Shown in pieces: positions 28,224-35,972 of a stretch of 64,000 nt of DNA (the stretch's first letter is position 1; each line of letters opens with the position of its first letter). Origin of the DNA: CBDANW01 sp965197825 (lineage in GTDB: Bacteria > Acidobacteriota > Vicinamibacteria > Marinacidobacterales > DATDRI01). The position numbers and the translations under genes were made by a program. The stretch is taken from positions 372,001 to 436,000 of the forward strand of contig CBDANW010000002.1 of the NCBI GenBank assembly GCA_965197825.1. The letters are read 5' to 3'. The notes under the pieces were generated by a model. It saw only the letters and a list, made by a program, of their open reading frames with translations. It ran no database searches and was not told where the DNA came from.

Positions 28224-28859
28224 GTGCACGAGGACGACTTCCTCCCCCTGTCAGGAATCCAGCACCTCGCGTTTTGCGAACGGCAGGCGGCGCTGATCCA
28301 TGTCGACCGAGTCTTCGAAGAGAACGTGTTCACAAGTGAAGGGCGCCTCCTGCACCAATCCGTCGCAGCTCCCAGCGGTCGTGTGCGGGAAGGCGTTCGA
28401 GTTGAGACCGATGTCTGGCTGCGATCCGAGCGCCTCGGCCTTGTGGGCCGGGCGGACCGAGTCGAGACTTACAGTATCGCAGGAAAGAAAAGGGTTCAGC
28501 CAGTCGAGTCGAAGCGAGCGCGCCGTAAGAGTCTGCAAGCCGATTGCATCCAGCTCTGCGCTCAGGCGATGGCGCTTGAGGAAATGCGCGCTATCGCAAT
28601 TGAGTCGGGCGAGTTGTACTACATCAACTCGCGTCGTCGGCTGACGATTCCAATCACGGGTGATCTCCGCGAGGCTACAGTGAAGGCTGCCCGACGCTTC
28701 CATGAGATATGCCGGAGGGGCGTCCTGCCGCCGCCGAAGTTCGATGCGCGTTGCAAGTCATGCTCGCTGAATCAAATCTGTCTGCCCGCTGTTTTTGAGC
28801 GACCGACGAAGATTACAGACTACCTTGCCGTCGCATGGGATGACCATGATTCTCAGTGA
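28224..28859 (+). CDS. cas4: Cas4 nuclease for spacer acquisition
   Basis: Cas4 trims prespacers and checks their PAM with Cas1-Cas2. The 211-residue protein has the four iron-sulphur cysteines (C18, C177, C180, C186) and RecB-type nuclease residues (D78 in VGRADRVE, E95 and K97 in PVESKRARRK, Q105 onward). It starts with GTG, 6 bp after cas7, with no strong ribosome-binding site, so it may depend on coupling. It is intact although its partners cas1 and cas2 are damaged. Confidence 0.92.
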   Translation: MHEDDFLPLSGIQHLAFCERQAALIHVDRVFEENVFTSEGRLLHQSVAAPSGRVREGVRVETDVWLRSERLGLVGRADRVETYSIAGKKRVQPVESKRARRKSLQADCIQLCAQAMALEEMRAIAIESGELYYINSRRRLTIPITGDLREATVKAARRFHEICRRGVLPPPKFDARCKSCSLNQICLPAVFERPTKITDYLAVAWDDHDSQ

Positions 28860-29763
28860 GCCACTCAATACGCTGTTCGTGACGCTCCCCGGCGCGTATC
28901 TGGCAAAAGATCACGAGAATCTCGTCGTGAAGGTCGAGCAGGAGGAGCGTGTCCGCGTGCCTCTTCACCACGTGGGTAGCGTTGTTCTGTTCGGCGGGAC
29001 GATTGCCAGTATCGGCGCGCTTGGAGTCCTTGCGGAGCGAGGCATCCAGGTGTCATTCCTGACAGCGGGCGGGAAGTTTCTCGGACGAGTGGAGGGGCGT
29101 TGGCAGGGTGGATCGCTGCTTCGCAAGGCCCAGTACGCGGCCGCGAACTCTCCCAAGGAGTCACTCAAGGTAGCTCAGGGCGTCGTGCTCGGGAAGCTCG
29201 CCAACCAGCGCCAGATGGTGATGCGCTCGGCGCGAGACGCGCCGCCCGAGCCAGCCCGCGCTCTCCGGCGAGGAGCAGATGGGCTTTCGAAGGCGCTGTC
29301 GGGCGCACGGAATGCGAGAGACATAGATGTTCTCCGAGGATTCGAAGGGTACGGAGCGAGTGTCTACTTCGAAACTTTCCCTTCGATGCTCCGCAACCGA
29401 GCGAACGGTGTGAGCTTTGAGAAGCGGCAGCGGCGCCCGCCGATGGACCCCGTCAACGCTCTCCTGTCGTTCCTCTACGCCGTCCTGCTAAACGACGTCT
29501 GCTCGGCGTTACTGGCGACTGGACTCGATCCGGCGGTCGGCTTTCTCCACCAAGATCGCCCCGGACGGCCTTCGCTCGGTCTTGATCTCATGGAGGAGTT
29601 TCGCGCTCCTTTTACGGACCGCGCTGTCCTTGCACTGCTGAATCGGGAGCAGATCGGCGAGCTACGACGTGGATACAACCACGAAGGAGGGCCGCGCGCG
29701 TCTGCGGAGAGTGGGCCGTGCCTGTCTAGACAGCGGCCAACGGGTCCAATTCTCGGTCTTTGA
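28840..29763 (+). pseudogene. cas1: Cas1 integrase with its C-terminus deleted and replaced
   Basis: Cas1 integrates new spacers. Homology starts with PLNTLFVTLPGAYLAKDHEN and continues through the catalytic residues E169, H237 and D249 to LLNREQIG at about 273. There, I-C Cas1 proteins should continue for some 70-80 residues. Instead the frame enters cas2 DNA in the wrong phase (ELRRGYNHEGG...) and stops at 29763. The fold's C-terminal helices, needed for dimer and Cas2 contacts, are missing. A start at 28846 is also possible. Probably inactive. Confidence 0.85.
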
Positions 29764-29935
29764 GTGCACCGTCAACGAGGAGCAGTGGGTGAGACTTCGG
29801 GGCCGGCTCTTGGGTCTCATCGACGAGAAGAAGGACAGTCTTCGCTTCTACAACCTTGGAGAAGAGTCGTCACGCCGGATCGAGCATCATGGAATAAAAG
29901 CGACGATGGACCCGCAAGGAATTCTCTTGGTATGA
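29669..29935 (+). pseudogene. cas2: Cas2 lacking its N-terminal start
   Basis: From SYDVDTTTKEGRARLRRVGR through RVQFSVFECTV and KDSLRFYNL to the end, the frame is a normal type I-C Cas2. The expected first residues (a hydrophobic strand before YDV) and the ATG are gone. Upstream in frame, a TGA occurs at 29639. Translation could only begin at the GTG at 29669, giving 88 residues without beta-strand 1 and its conserved Asp. The missing DNA is the same deletion that truncates cas1. Confidence 0.85.
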
Positions 29936-30115
29936 GCCGCGAACCTGAGGTGGGACTGAAAGTCCGCGAGCTTCGCGATTCGTTTGAAAGTGTTGAAAGC
30001 GAGTCAGTTAGCAATATATTTTCACTCTCCTTCGATCTATGGGAGCAAGTTGCCGAGCGAGTATCGCGGAAAGCGACCCATAAACTACTGTTGAATCCGG
30101 CCTTCCGGGGTCGGC
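29936..30115 (+). promoter_or_regulatory. CRISPR leader
   Basis: The 180 bp between cas2 and the first repeat is non-coding, with an AT-rich core (TTAGCAATATATTTTCACTC near 30008-30027). The position next to cas2 and the identical first repeats support this as the leader from which the array is transcribed. Exact promoter boxes are uncertain. Confidence 0.65.
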
Positions 30116-30587
30116 GTCTCCCCTCGCTTCGGCGGGGGGAGTGGATTGAAACATGGTTCAAGGATCTGCACACCGCGATTCCCGCAAGTCTCCCCTCGCT
30201 TCGGCGGGGGGAGTGGATTGAAACATGGTTCAAGGATCTGCACACCGCGATTCCCGCAAGTCTCCCCTCGCTTCGGCGGGGGGAGTGGATTGAAACATGG
30301 TTCAAGGATCTGCACACCGCGATTCCCGCAAGTCTCCCCTCGCTTCGGCGGGGGGAGTGGATTGAAACTGGAAGCCACGACGCTAAACGTCTGGGCCGAA
30401 GTTGGTCTCCCCTCGCTTCGGCGGGGGGAATGGATTGAAACCCCATATGACAGGTACCAGAAGTCGTTCACGGTATCGACGTCTCCCCTCGCTTCGGCGG
30501 GGGGAGTGGATTGAAACTACAAAAAGGTCATGGAAATGCTCGCAGCACATGTCTCCCCTCGCTTCGGCGGGGGGAGTGGATTGAAAC
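30116..30587 (+). CRISPR. Type I-C CRISPR array, 7 repeats, 6 spacers
   Basis: The 37-bp repeat begins GTCTCCCCTCGCTTCGGCGG and ends GGATTGAAAC. It has a CCCCTCGC/GCGGGGGG stem typical of I-C and the usual ATTGAAAC end. Repeats start at 30116, 30188, 30260, 30332, 30405, 30481 and 30551. Repeat 5 differs by one base (GGAATGG for GGAGTGG). Spacers 1-3 are identical 35-mers (start ATGGTTCAAGGATCTGCACA). Spacers 4-6 are unique, 36, 39 and 33 nt. The last repeat is perfect, suggesting that the old end of the array has been lost. Confidence 0.98.
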
Positions 30588-30595
30588 ACTTGCAA

Positions 30596-30717
30596 GGGTA
30601 TTGTCAAGTTGAGGTCTCAAGCTCGAAGCGGGCCGCTAGATGATGGGGCTTGAGCGCACGGCGTTGCCAACATCTTGGGGTCGGATCGGCCCTGAATGCC
30701 TTAACTTGACAGTACCC
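30596..30717. mobile_element. 122-bp miniature element with IS6-type ends
   Basis: The ends GGGTATTGTCAAGTTG and AACTTGACAGTACCC (inverted) match the ends of the IS6-family element at 34729-35539 apart from one base. The interior is unrelated to its transposase. It begins 9 bases after the last CRISPR repeat, within what would be the next spacer. Confidence 0.6.
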
Positions 30718-31066
30718 TCCATTATCCTTCCGCTTCTAGCTGAACCGCTCTTCGACACTTCACCGGGACGATTCACGAGAATGCTCGAAGCCGCAAACGA
30801 CGCAGGCTTGCAACTCTTTGTCACGCCGGGTGTGGTTGAGGAGATCGAGCGGCACATGAACCGTGCGCTAACGTGTTCGCGGATGCGTCACGGCGAATGG
30901 ATAAGTTGGGTTCCGTACTTGTTCGAACAGTATGCATCAAGTGGACGGTCATCCAATAGTTTCGGAAATTGGCTTGAGGTCTTCCGCGGTGACTTCCGCC
31001 CTGAGGAAGACATCTCTGAATACCTGGATGAGCAACTTGGTATTCAGACTCGTAGTCTCGAAGCGG

Positions 31067-32438
31067 GAGCTACCCTCAGAAGGTGTGGAAATAAAGTAAA
31101 GGCGGAGTAACCTTCCGCGTCACGAAACACGGCGTGAAGGGGCCAACGGAAGGAGACACCGCCATGAAGGAAAAGACCACAGGACGACGGAGTTCGTCAA
31201 GGGTGGCTTGGGAGTCGCTGGAGAAGTGGGCGAGGCTTGAGATCCAGGATTGGGTGCAGGAGCTGATGGTAGCCGAAGTCACGGAGCTTCTCGGGCGTGA
31301 GAAATCGGAGAGACGGAAGCCCGTGGACACAACGGCGGGCTATCGAAATGGATACGGTAAGCCTCGGAAGCTGACGATGAGCGTGGGCACAGTGACGGTT
31401 CGCCGGCCGAGAGTACGGGACGTGGAGGAGAGGTTCGAAAGTCGAGTGCTTCCGCTGTTCAAGCGTCGGAGCGAAACGGTGAGCGAGTTGATTCCGGAGC
31501 TGTACCTGCATGGACTAGCTCACGGAGATTTCGATCTGTCGCTCCGCGGGCTTCTAGGGGAGGACGCTCCACTTTCTCCCAGCACGGTGTCGCGGCTGAA
31601 ACAGAAATGGCAGGGAGAGTACGAGCAGTGGCTAGCTCGCCCACTGGAAGAACTCGAGCTCGTGTACCTGTGGGTAGATGGCGTGTACGTGAAGGCCGGC
31701 CTTGAGAAGGACAAGGCGGCGGTGCTAGTTGCGGTTGGTGGCCTGTCCGACGGGACGAAAATCGTCCTGACGCTGGAGGCCGGGCATCGAGAATCCGAAG
31801 CGTCATGGTCGTCGCTGCTACGGAGACTGAAGAAGCGCGGTCTGAGATGTCCCCGTTTGGTGATCGGTGACGGTCATCTCGGCATCTGGGCCGCGACCCG
31901 AAACGTATTTCCAGAAGCTGAGGAACAGCGGTGCTGGAACCACCGAATCCTCAACGTACTGGACCGGATTCCGAAAAGGGACCAGGCGCAGGCCAAGCCG
32001 CTGTTGACGGCGATCCCCTACGCCACCAGCCTGCAGGAGTGCGAGACGAAGAAGGCCAAGTTCCAGGATTGGTGCTTGCGCAAGGGTCTTCCGGGGGCCG
32101 CGCACGTGCTCGACGAGGACTGGGAGCGGATGGTCAGCTTTTATTCCTTTCCCAAGCCTCACTGGCAACACCTTCGCACGAGCAACGTCGTGGAGTCACC
32201 GTTCGCTGCACTGAGATTGAGAACGGATGCGGCCAAAAGGTTCAAGAAAGTCGAGTCCGCCACTGCGACAATCTTCAAACTGCTTCTGGTTGCGGAGAAG
32301 AATTTTCGCCGGCTCAACGCACCGGAGCTGATGCGAGAGGTTCACCTGGGCGTTCGATTTGAAGATGGAGACAGGGTAACGGAGTCGTCGAAGGTTGCTG
32401 CTGCCTGAACTTTTTTACACACCTATTGACAAGAGCTC
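31067..32438 (+). mobile_element. IS256-family element type b, copy C (intact), with target duplication
   Basis: The 1372-bp element has the same ends as copies A and B, and the target duplication CGAAGCGG lies at 31059-31066 and 32439-32446. It lacks the 8-bp deletion, so it is the only copy in the window able to make transposase. Confidence 0.95.
31164..32408 (+). CDS. IS256-family transposase type b, intact
   Basis: The 414-residue mutator-type transposase starts at the ATG at 31164 with GAAGGAGA upstream. The catalytic residues are in VYLWVDGVYVK, LVIGDGHLGIWA and NVVESPFAALR. The N-terminal RRSSSRVAWESLEKWARLEI and the RNGYGKPRKLTMSVGTVTVR segment are typical. It probably can mobilise copies A and B in trans. 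Confidence 0.95.
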   Translation: MKEKTTGRRSSSRVAWESLEKWARLEIQDWVQELMVAEVTELLGREKSERRKPVDTTAGYRNGYGKPRKLTMSVGTVTVRRPRVRDVEERFESRVLPLFKRRSETVSELIPELYLHGLAHGDFDLSLRGLLGEDAPLSPSTVSRLKQKWQGEYEQWLARPLEELELVYLWVDGVYVKAGLEKDKAAVLVAVGGLSDGTKIVLTLEAGHRESEASWSSLLRRLKKRGLRCPRLVIGDGHLGIWAATRNVFPEAEEQRCWNHRILNVLDRIPKRDQAQAKPLLTAIPYATSLQECETKKAKFQDWCLRKGLPGAAHVLDEDWERMVSFYSFPKPHWQHLRTSNVVESPFAALRLRTDAAKRFKKVESATATIFKLLLVAEKNFRRLNAPELMREVHLGVRFEDGDRVTESSKVAAA

Positions 32439-32549
32439 CGAAGCGGAGAGGGACGCTGCTTCACCTGAACTGCGTGACGCACTCCAGGTTATTTGGTACG
32501 AGGCGCATCGGCGTCGTCGTGAACGGCATGGCGGATCGATCGACGATAT

Positions 32550-32830
32550 CGCGTCCTGTGCCAAAACTCGGCCCTTTAGAAATAGACCACAAATCAGCAG
32601 CTTAGACGCCCTTGGAATCCGCGCAGAATCCAGGGTATTTCGCGCCGCAGGGCTGACTTCCGACCCATGGGCTGGCGGATGAATAAATAGAAGGCACAGG
32701 CCTTTGGAAAGATGCCCCCCCCTGCTGACCCGCTGGCGTTCGAGTATTTTGACCAAACGGCCACGAACACATCCGGCCCACGCGGAAGGTCGCTTGGTGT
32801 ATAACGGTACCGACCAGGACGGCCAAAATG
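32550..32830. repeat. IS-end composite (R1, R5, IS481-like end) and further IS end
   Basis: From 32550 to 32701 a CGTCCTGTGCC end, R5 and the GAATAAATAGAAGGCACAGG end follow in the same order as at 54556-54703, a composite of about 150 bp. Then the segment CTGCTGACCCGCTGGCGTTC with GAGTATTTTGACC (32723-32757) matches 19640-19678 and the inverted window end. No gene. Confidence 0.65.
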
Positions 32831-32951
32831 GAAATCCCGGTTGAACGAGCTGTCACGCACCGAGCCCGAGCTGGTGATTGTCGCCAGCCACGACGAGGAG
32901 CAGCACATCGAGCTGACCAGACAGCGACTGCTGTCGAGCCAGCTTGAGTAG
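32829..32951 (+). pseudogene. C-terminal fragment of an unidentified protein
   Basis: The open frame WKSRLNELSRTEPELVIVAS then HDEEQHIELTRQRLLSSQLE ends at 32951, without a start. LVIVASHDEE vaguely resembles the end of metallo-beta-lactamase-fold hydrolases, but this is weak. It lies 32 bp upstream of the DinB gene, which may once have followed it in an operon. Confidence 0.3.
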
Positions 32952-32983
32952 ATCCTGATATCGAAATCGGAGGAAACATCGCA

Positions 32984-33535
32984 ATGACGCACTACGGAGG
33001 CAAGGACCTGGCACGAAGCTTTCGCCAGGTTCGCGGCAACACCATTCAGACCGCCGAGGACATTCCTGGGGACAAGTACGGATTCCAGGCGAGTCCCGAC
33101 ACGCGCAGCATCGGTGCCACCCTGGCCCACATCGCGGTGAGCACCGGGTTTCAGGACTATATCCAGCGCAACAAGGTCACCGACCTCAAGGACGTGAACT
33201 TCATGGAGCTGTTCCAGAAGTTCAGCGCGGAAGAGGCCAAGCCGCGGACCAAAGCAGAAACGATCACCTACCTCAAATCACAGGGAGAGGCTTTCGCGTC
33301 GTTCCTCAAGGGCCTGTCGGATGAGTTTCTTGCGGAACCCGTCGCGATGCCCCCCGGCGCGAAGCCTGCGACCAAGACGCGTTTCGAGATGCTCCTGTCG
33401 CCAAAGGAGCACGAGATGCACCACCGCGGTCAACTCATGCTGCTTCAGCGCATGATCGGTCTGGTGCCGCATCTCACCCGACAGATGCAGGAGCGCATGG
33501 CGCAGCACGCGCCGGCGGCGAAGACTACGTCGTAG
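32984..33535 (+). CDS. DinB-family protein
   Basis: The 183-residue four-helix-bundle protein carries the DinB/YfiT metal-site pattern: His in TLAHIAVSTG and two in SPKEHEMHHRGQLMLLQRMI near the C-terminus. Members are metal-binding proteins, some acting as thiol transferases or nucleases, most uncharacterised. The CGGAGGA ribosome-binding site about nine bases upstream supports the ATG. A DinB N-terminal fragment of another type lies at 51071-51278. Confidence 0.88.
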   Translation: MTHYGGKDLARSFRQVRGNTIQTAEDIPGDKYGFQASPDTRSIGATLAHIAVSTGFQDYIQRNKVTDLKDVNFMELFQKFSAEEAKPRTKAETITYLKSQGEAFASFLKGLSDEFLAEPVAMPPGAKPATKTRFEMLLSPKEHEMHHRGQLMLLQRMIGLVPHLTRQMQERMAQHAPAAKTTS

Positions 33536-33705
33536 ATCGCTCGACCTTTAATCTTTAGGAAAATCCGGCGGACCTCCCCCCGAAAACTGGTTCCGAGACC
33601 AGCTGGTCGGTGAACAATTTGGCAGAGCATTCTATCGGACGAGGACGAAGTAAACGCAACGTCACCACGGCCGTGAAGTCGACTACTAGCGCCTAGTCGG
33701 TCCCG
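33536..33705. other. Intergenic region without recognised features
   Basis: Between the DinB gene and the next IS end I see no ORF, repeat or clear terminator. Confidence 0.35.
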
Positions 33706-33959
33706 TCCTGTGCCAAAACTCGGCCCTTTTGAAATAGGACATAAATCAGCAGCTTAGGGTCTGTGTTTGCGACTGGGCCAAGGCCGTAGGCTTTACAATC
33801 GTCTGTCCCGAGGGTGTTATCTTCAGATCCATGATGACGCACCACGCGCAATTCCTACTGCTCGTTGTGGCTGGCTGGGTCAACCGCCAGCAGCAGGATG
33901 TGATCGACTACCAGCAAGAGGAGAACCGTGTGCTCCGAGCCGGGCTTCGGGGCAAGCGC
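33706..33959 (+). pseudogene. rve-type IS, left end and transposase start only
   Basis: The CGTCCTGTGCCAAAACTCGG end and 5' region lead to MMTHHAQFLLLVVAGWVNRQ and EENRVLRAGLRGK. The frame is cut at 33959 by the 355-bp element. The first ~45 codons remain; the catalytic domain is absent. Confidence 0.75.
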
Positions 33960-34314
33960 GTCCTGTCCAAAAATACAAACGAACTCAAGATCAGACCCAA
34001 AATGGCCCCGAATTGCCTGTTTTCCCCTGTTTCTCATTGGTTTCCAGCCAAGACCGGCCAGCTCCGGTCGGCCTGTGATCCGCAAAAAAAGAAGATCGCG
34101 TACCGCTGGATCGACTTTTTGCGAAGCACAAGCTATCGAACTTCTTCGCGACAAGCCTGAGGTGCCAACTTAGGGTTGTGTCGAGGTTCACGATGCTCGG
34201 GAGCTCACGCGTTGCCAAGCCCTTGATGGTTGTGCTCTCCATGATAATGATAGATGAACTCGGCGACGGCCTAGCGCGCGGGTCTTAGAGTTCGTTTGTA
34301 TTTTTGGACACGAC
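33960..34314. mobile_element. 355-bp non-coding element with ~30-bp inverted ends
   Basis: The left end GTCCTGTCCAAAAATACAAA (to CTCAAGA) is mirrored at 34283-34314 with few mismatches. The interior shares CCAAAATGGCCCCGAATTGC with 8737-8756 and contains a palindromic element P1 copy. It encodes no protein. The same end occurs alone at 8700 and 16922. Confidence 0.65.
34074..34130. repeat. Small palindromic element P1, copy 2 (short form)
   Basis: The 57-bp unit has ends TGTGATCCGCAAAAAAAG and GACTTTTTGCGAAGCACA. It lies inside the 355-bp element and lacks the central part of copies 1 and 3. Confidence 0.65.
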
Positions 34315-34500
34315 GAGCTCGTGGTCTTCACCGAGCACCGCGACACGCTGAGCTACGCACTGTTCGACAACGGGCACGACCCGGTCCCGCCAGCCACAAT
34401 CAGCGACTGGGCCACCTTCATGGAGATGTTGCGGCCACGCGGCATGCCGCTCGCCATCCATGCGGACCTAGGAAACGACAACACACTCCGGACAAACTAG
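34315..34500 (+). pseudogene. Unidentified protein fragment
   Basis: An open frame without a start reads DELVVFTEHRDTLSYALFDN then PVPPATISDWATFMEMLRPR and GMPLAIHADLGNDNTLRTN, ending at a TAG at 34498-34500. The first ten residues recall helicase motifs and the IHADLGND part recalls some amidohydrolases. It may itself be a chimera. Function not assignable. Confidence 0.25.
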
Positions 34501-34730
34501 TCGTGGTTGCATCCGACTGGCAACTCGGTCAGCCTTATCGGATAGTGAGTGAGTTGGCATATGCGGACAAGCGAAGCGAGCTCTGGCGGCAGAGCTTTGA
34601 GGGGGCGGTCCCCTACGACGACTACCTCGAGCGATCTGATGAGAAGAAGGCGGCGCACTGGCGGCGCATGGAAGAGAGGATTCCAGGACTGGCCGAAGCC
34701 GAGCGTGCTCGCCTGAAGGGGTACCACCGA
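34501..34730 (+). pseudogene. Possible N-terminal part of a thioredoxin-family protein
   Basis: The frame VVVASDWQLGQPYRIVSELA leads to VPYDDYLERSDEKKAAHWRR and GLAEAERARLKGYHR. This resembles the helical N-terminal region that precedes the WCGDC active site in a class of secondary thioredoxin-like proteins. The frame stops at the IS6 end, before any Cys motif. The assignment is tentative. Confidence 0.3.
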
Positions 34731-35539
34731 GGGTACTGTCAAGTTGACGTTGCGAGAGCAAGCCGGTGCCGTCGGCATGACGTCTCCGTTCGAGTCATGC
34801 CGCCCACGTTACTGCGTCCCAAGCGAGGAATGCGCGACCTCGAAGCTGTCGGTGATGACGCGCTTGCAACAGGTGTCGTCCGACGCGGAAGAGGTTTTGG
34901 ACAAGTCCATGAACGGACAAGAATCGCTGGGCTTGACCCGGAGATTTGAACCGTCGCATTTGCCGTTCACGTTGCCGCGTCGGCTCGTGCGAGACCTCGG
35001 CTCTATTGTTTTGGTACTGGTCGGTGCAGTGGACGACGGATGGCATGACCTCGCGGTGAGCGGCGCTGTAGCTTCTCAGCTTGTCGGTGACGAGCCGCCA
35101 GGGTGGCCGGCCCTGCCCCTTCAGCAGCTTACAAAAGAAGCGTTTAGCGGCTCGCCGATCGCGTCGAGGCTGGACGAGGATATCGATGACGTCGCCATCT
35201 TGGTCCACCGCACGCCAGAGATACTGCCGTTGACCCTGGATGGTTACAAACACCTCGTCCAGGTGCCACGTATCGCCGAGGCGACCTTGCCGTCGCTTCA
35301 GCCCGCGAGCGTATTCTGGACCGAACTTGATGCACCAAAGTCGGATCGCTTCATACGAGACGGTGATCCCGCGCTGGGCAAGGAGGTCCTCTACATCTCG
35401 AAAGCTCAAACAAAAGCGATGGTAGAGCCAAACGGCGTGGCTGATGATCTCCGGTGGAAATCGATATCCGCGGTAGCTCGGCGACTTGCTGTTCATTGGC
35501 TCATTTTGTCAGTTAGAGGCCCAACTTGACAGTACCCTC
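34729..35539 (-). mobile_element. IS6-family element
   Basis: The inverted ends GAGGGTACTGTCAAGTTG and CAACTTGACAGTACCCTC enclose one transposase gene in about 0.81 kb, the usual size for IS6 elements. No 8-bp target duplication is seen, consistent with adjacent deletion or replicative rearrangement. Confidence 0.88.
34795..35496 (-). CDS. IS6-family transposase
   Basis: The 233-residue protein has an N-terminal HTH (SFRDVEDLLAQRGITVSYEA) and DDE residues in DTWHLDEVFVTIQG, LVTDKLRSYSAA and YQNNRAEVSHEPTR. IS26-like enzymes act by cointegrate formation and cause adjacent deletions, which may explain the truncated genes on both sides. The frame is intact. Confidence 0.92.
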   Translation of the reverse strand: MNSKSPSYRGYRFPPEIISHAVWLYHRFCLSFRDVEDLLAQRGITVSYEAIRLWCIKFGPEYARGLKRRQGRLGDTWHLDEVFVTIQGQRQYLWRAVDQDGDVIDILVQPRRDRRAAKRFFCKLLKGQGRPPWRLVTDKLRSYSAAHREVMPSVVHCTDQYQNNRAEVSHEPTRQRERQMRRFKSPGQAQRFLSVHGLVQNLFRVGRHLLQARHHRQLRGRAFLAWDAVTWAA

Positions 35540-35935
35540 TACGCGGCGAGGCTCGGGCGCGTCCTTCTTAAGCGACAAATGAGTCCGGCACGAATGATAG
35601 TAGTCGACGTATTTGCGTAGGATTCGCCTCAGGTGCTGCTCGTCAAGGACGATCACATGGTCGAGACACTCACGTCGAATGGAGCCGATCATCTGACCTG
35701 GCCTGTGATCCGCAAAAAAAGATCGGCTAAAAGCGGCCGACCATAGTAGGTATAAAACGCGCAATCAACGCCGGATAGACTTTTTGCGGAGCACAGCCAG
35801 CTCGCGACGAGCCTTGAAGGTAGAGATGAGAGTGCGAACCAACGACGAAATCATACCGGCATGGTCCCGGCAGACCGGAGACTAATCAAGTTCGGGGCGC
35901 GCGGATAAATAAATAGAAGGCACACCTCGCGTCCT
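35540..35935 (-). pseudogene. IS481-like transposase remnant interrupted by element P1
   Basis: The C-terminal part (GSIRRECLDHVIVLDEQHLR then YYHSCRTHLSLKKDAPEPRR) lies at 35540-35697. After palindromic element P1, the N-terminal start region and outer end (GGCACAC at ~35925) follow. The catalytic middle is missing. The intact relative is at 39448-40470. Confidence 0.75.
35704..35795. repeat. Small palindromic element P1, copy 3
   Basis: The 92-bp unit has ends TGTGATCCGCAAAAAAAGAT and GACTTTTTGCGGAGCACA. It sits exactly where the middle of the IS481-like gene is missing. Confidence 0.7.
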
Positions 35936-35972
35936 TGCACCAAAGCTGTGTCGATTTGGGGCAAGTAGTAGA

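Larger units (their letters stand above)
30718..32549 (+). pseudogene. PIN-like protein gene split by IS256b copy C and truncated at both ends
   Basis: Before the IS the frame reads SIILPLLAEPLFDTSPGRF then LQLFVTPGVVEEIERHMNRA, resembling the start of a PIN-type nuclease domain. After removal of the IS and one CGAAGCGG duplicate, it continues in frame as RSLEAERDAASPELRDALQV and EAHRRRRERHGGSIDDI, up to the IS end at 32550. The N-terminus is cut by the 122-bp element and the C-terminus by an IS end. It neighbours the CRISPR array. The family call is tentative. Confidence 0.45.

Noticed and set aside
29764..30471. Long open frames through the CRISPR array on both strands
   Set aside because: They repeat the translated repeat unit and arise because the 72-bp repeat-spacer unit is a multiple of three; not genes.
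34296..34949. A 217-codon open frame on the plus strand
   Set aside because: It runs from an IS end through two unrelated fragments and into the IS6 element antisense to its transposase; only the middle part looks like real protein.
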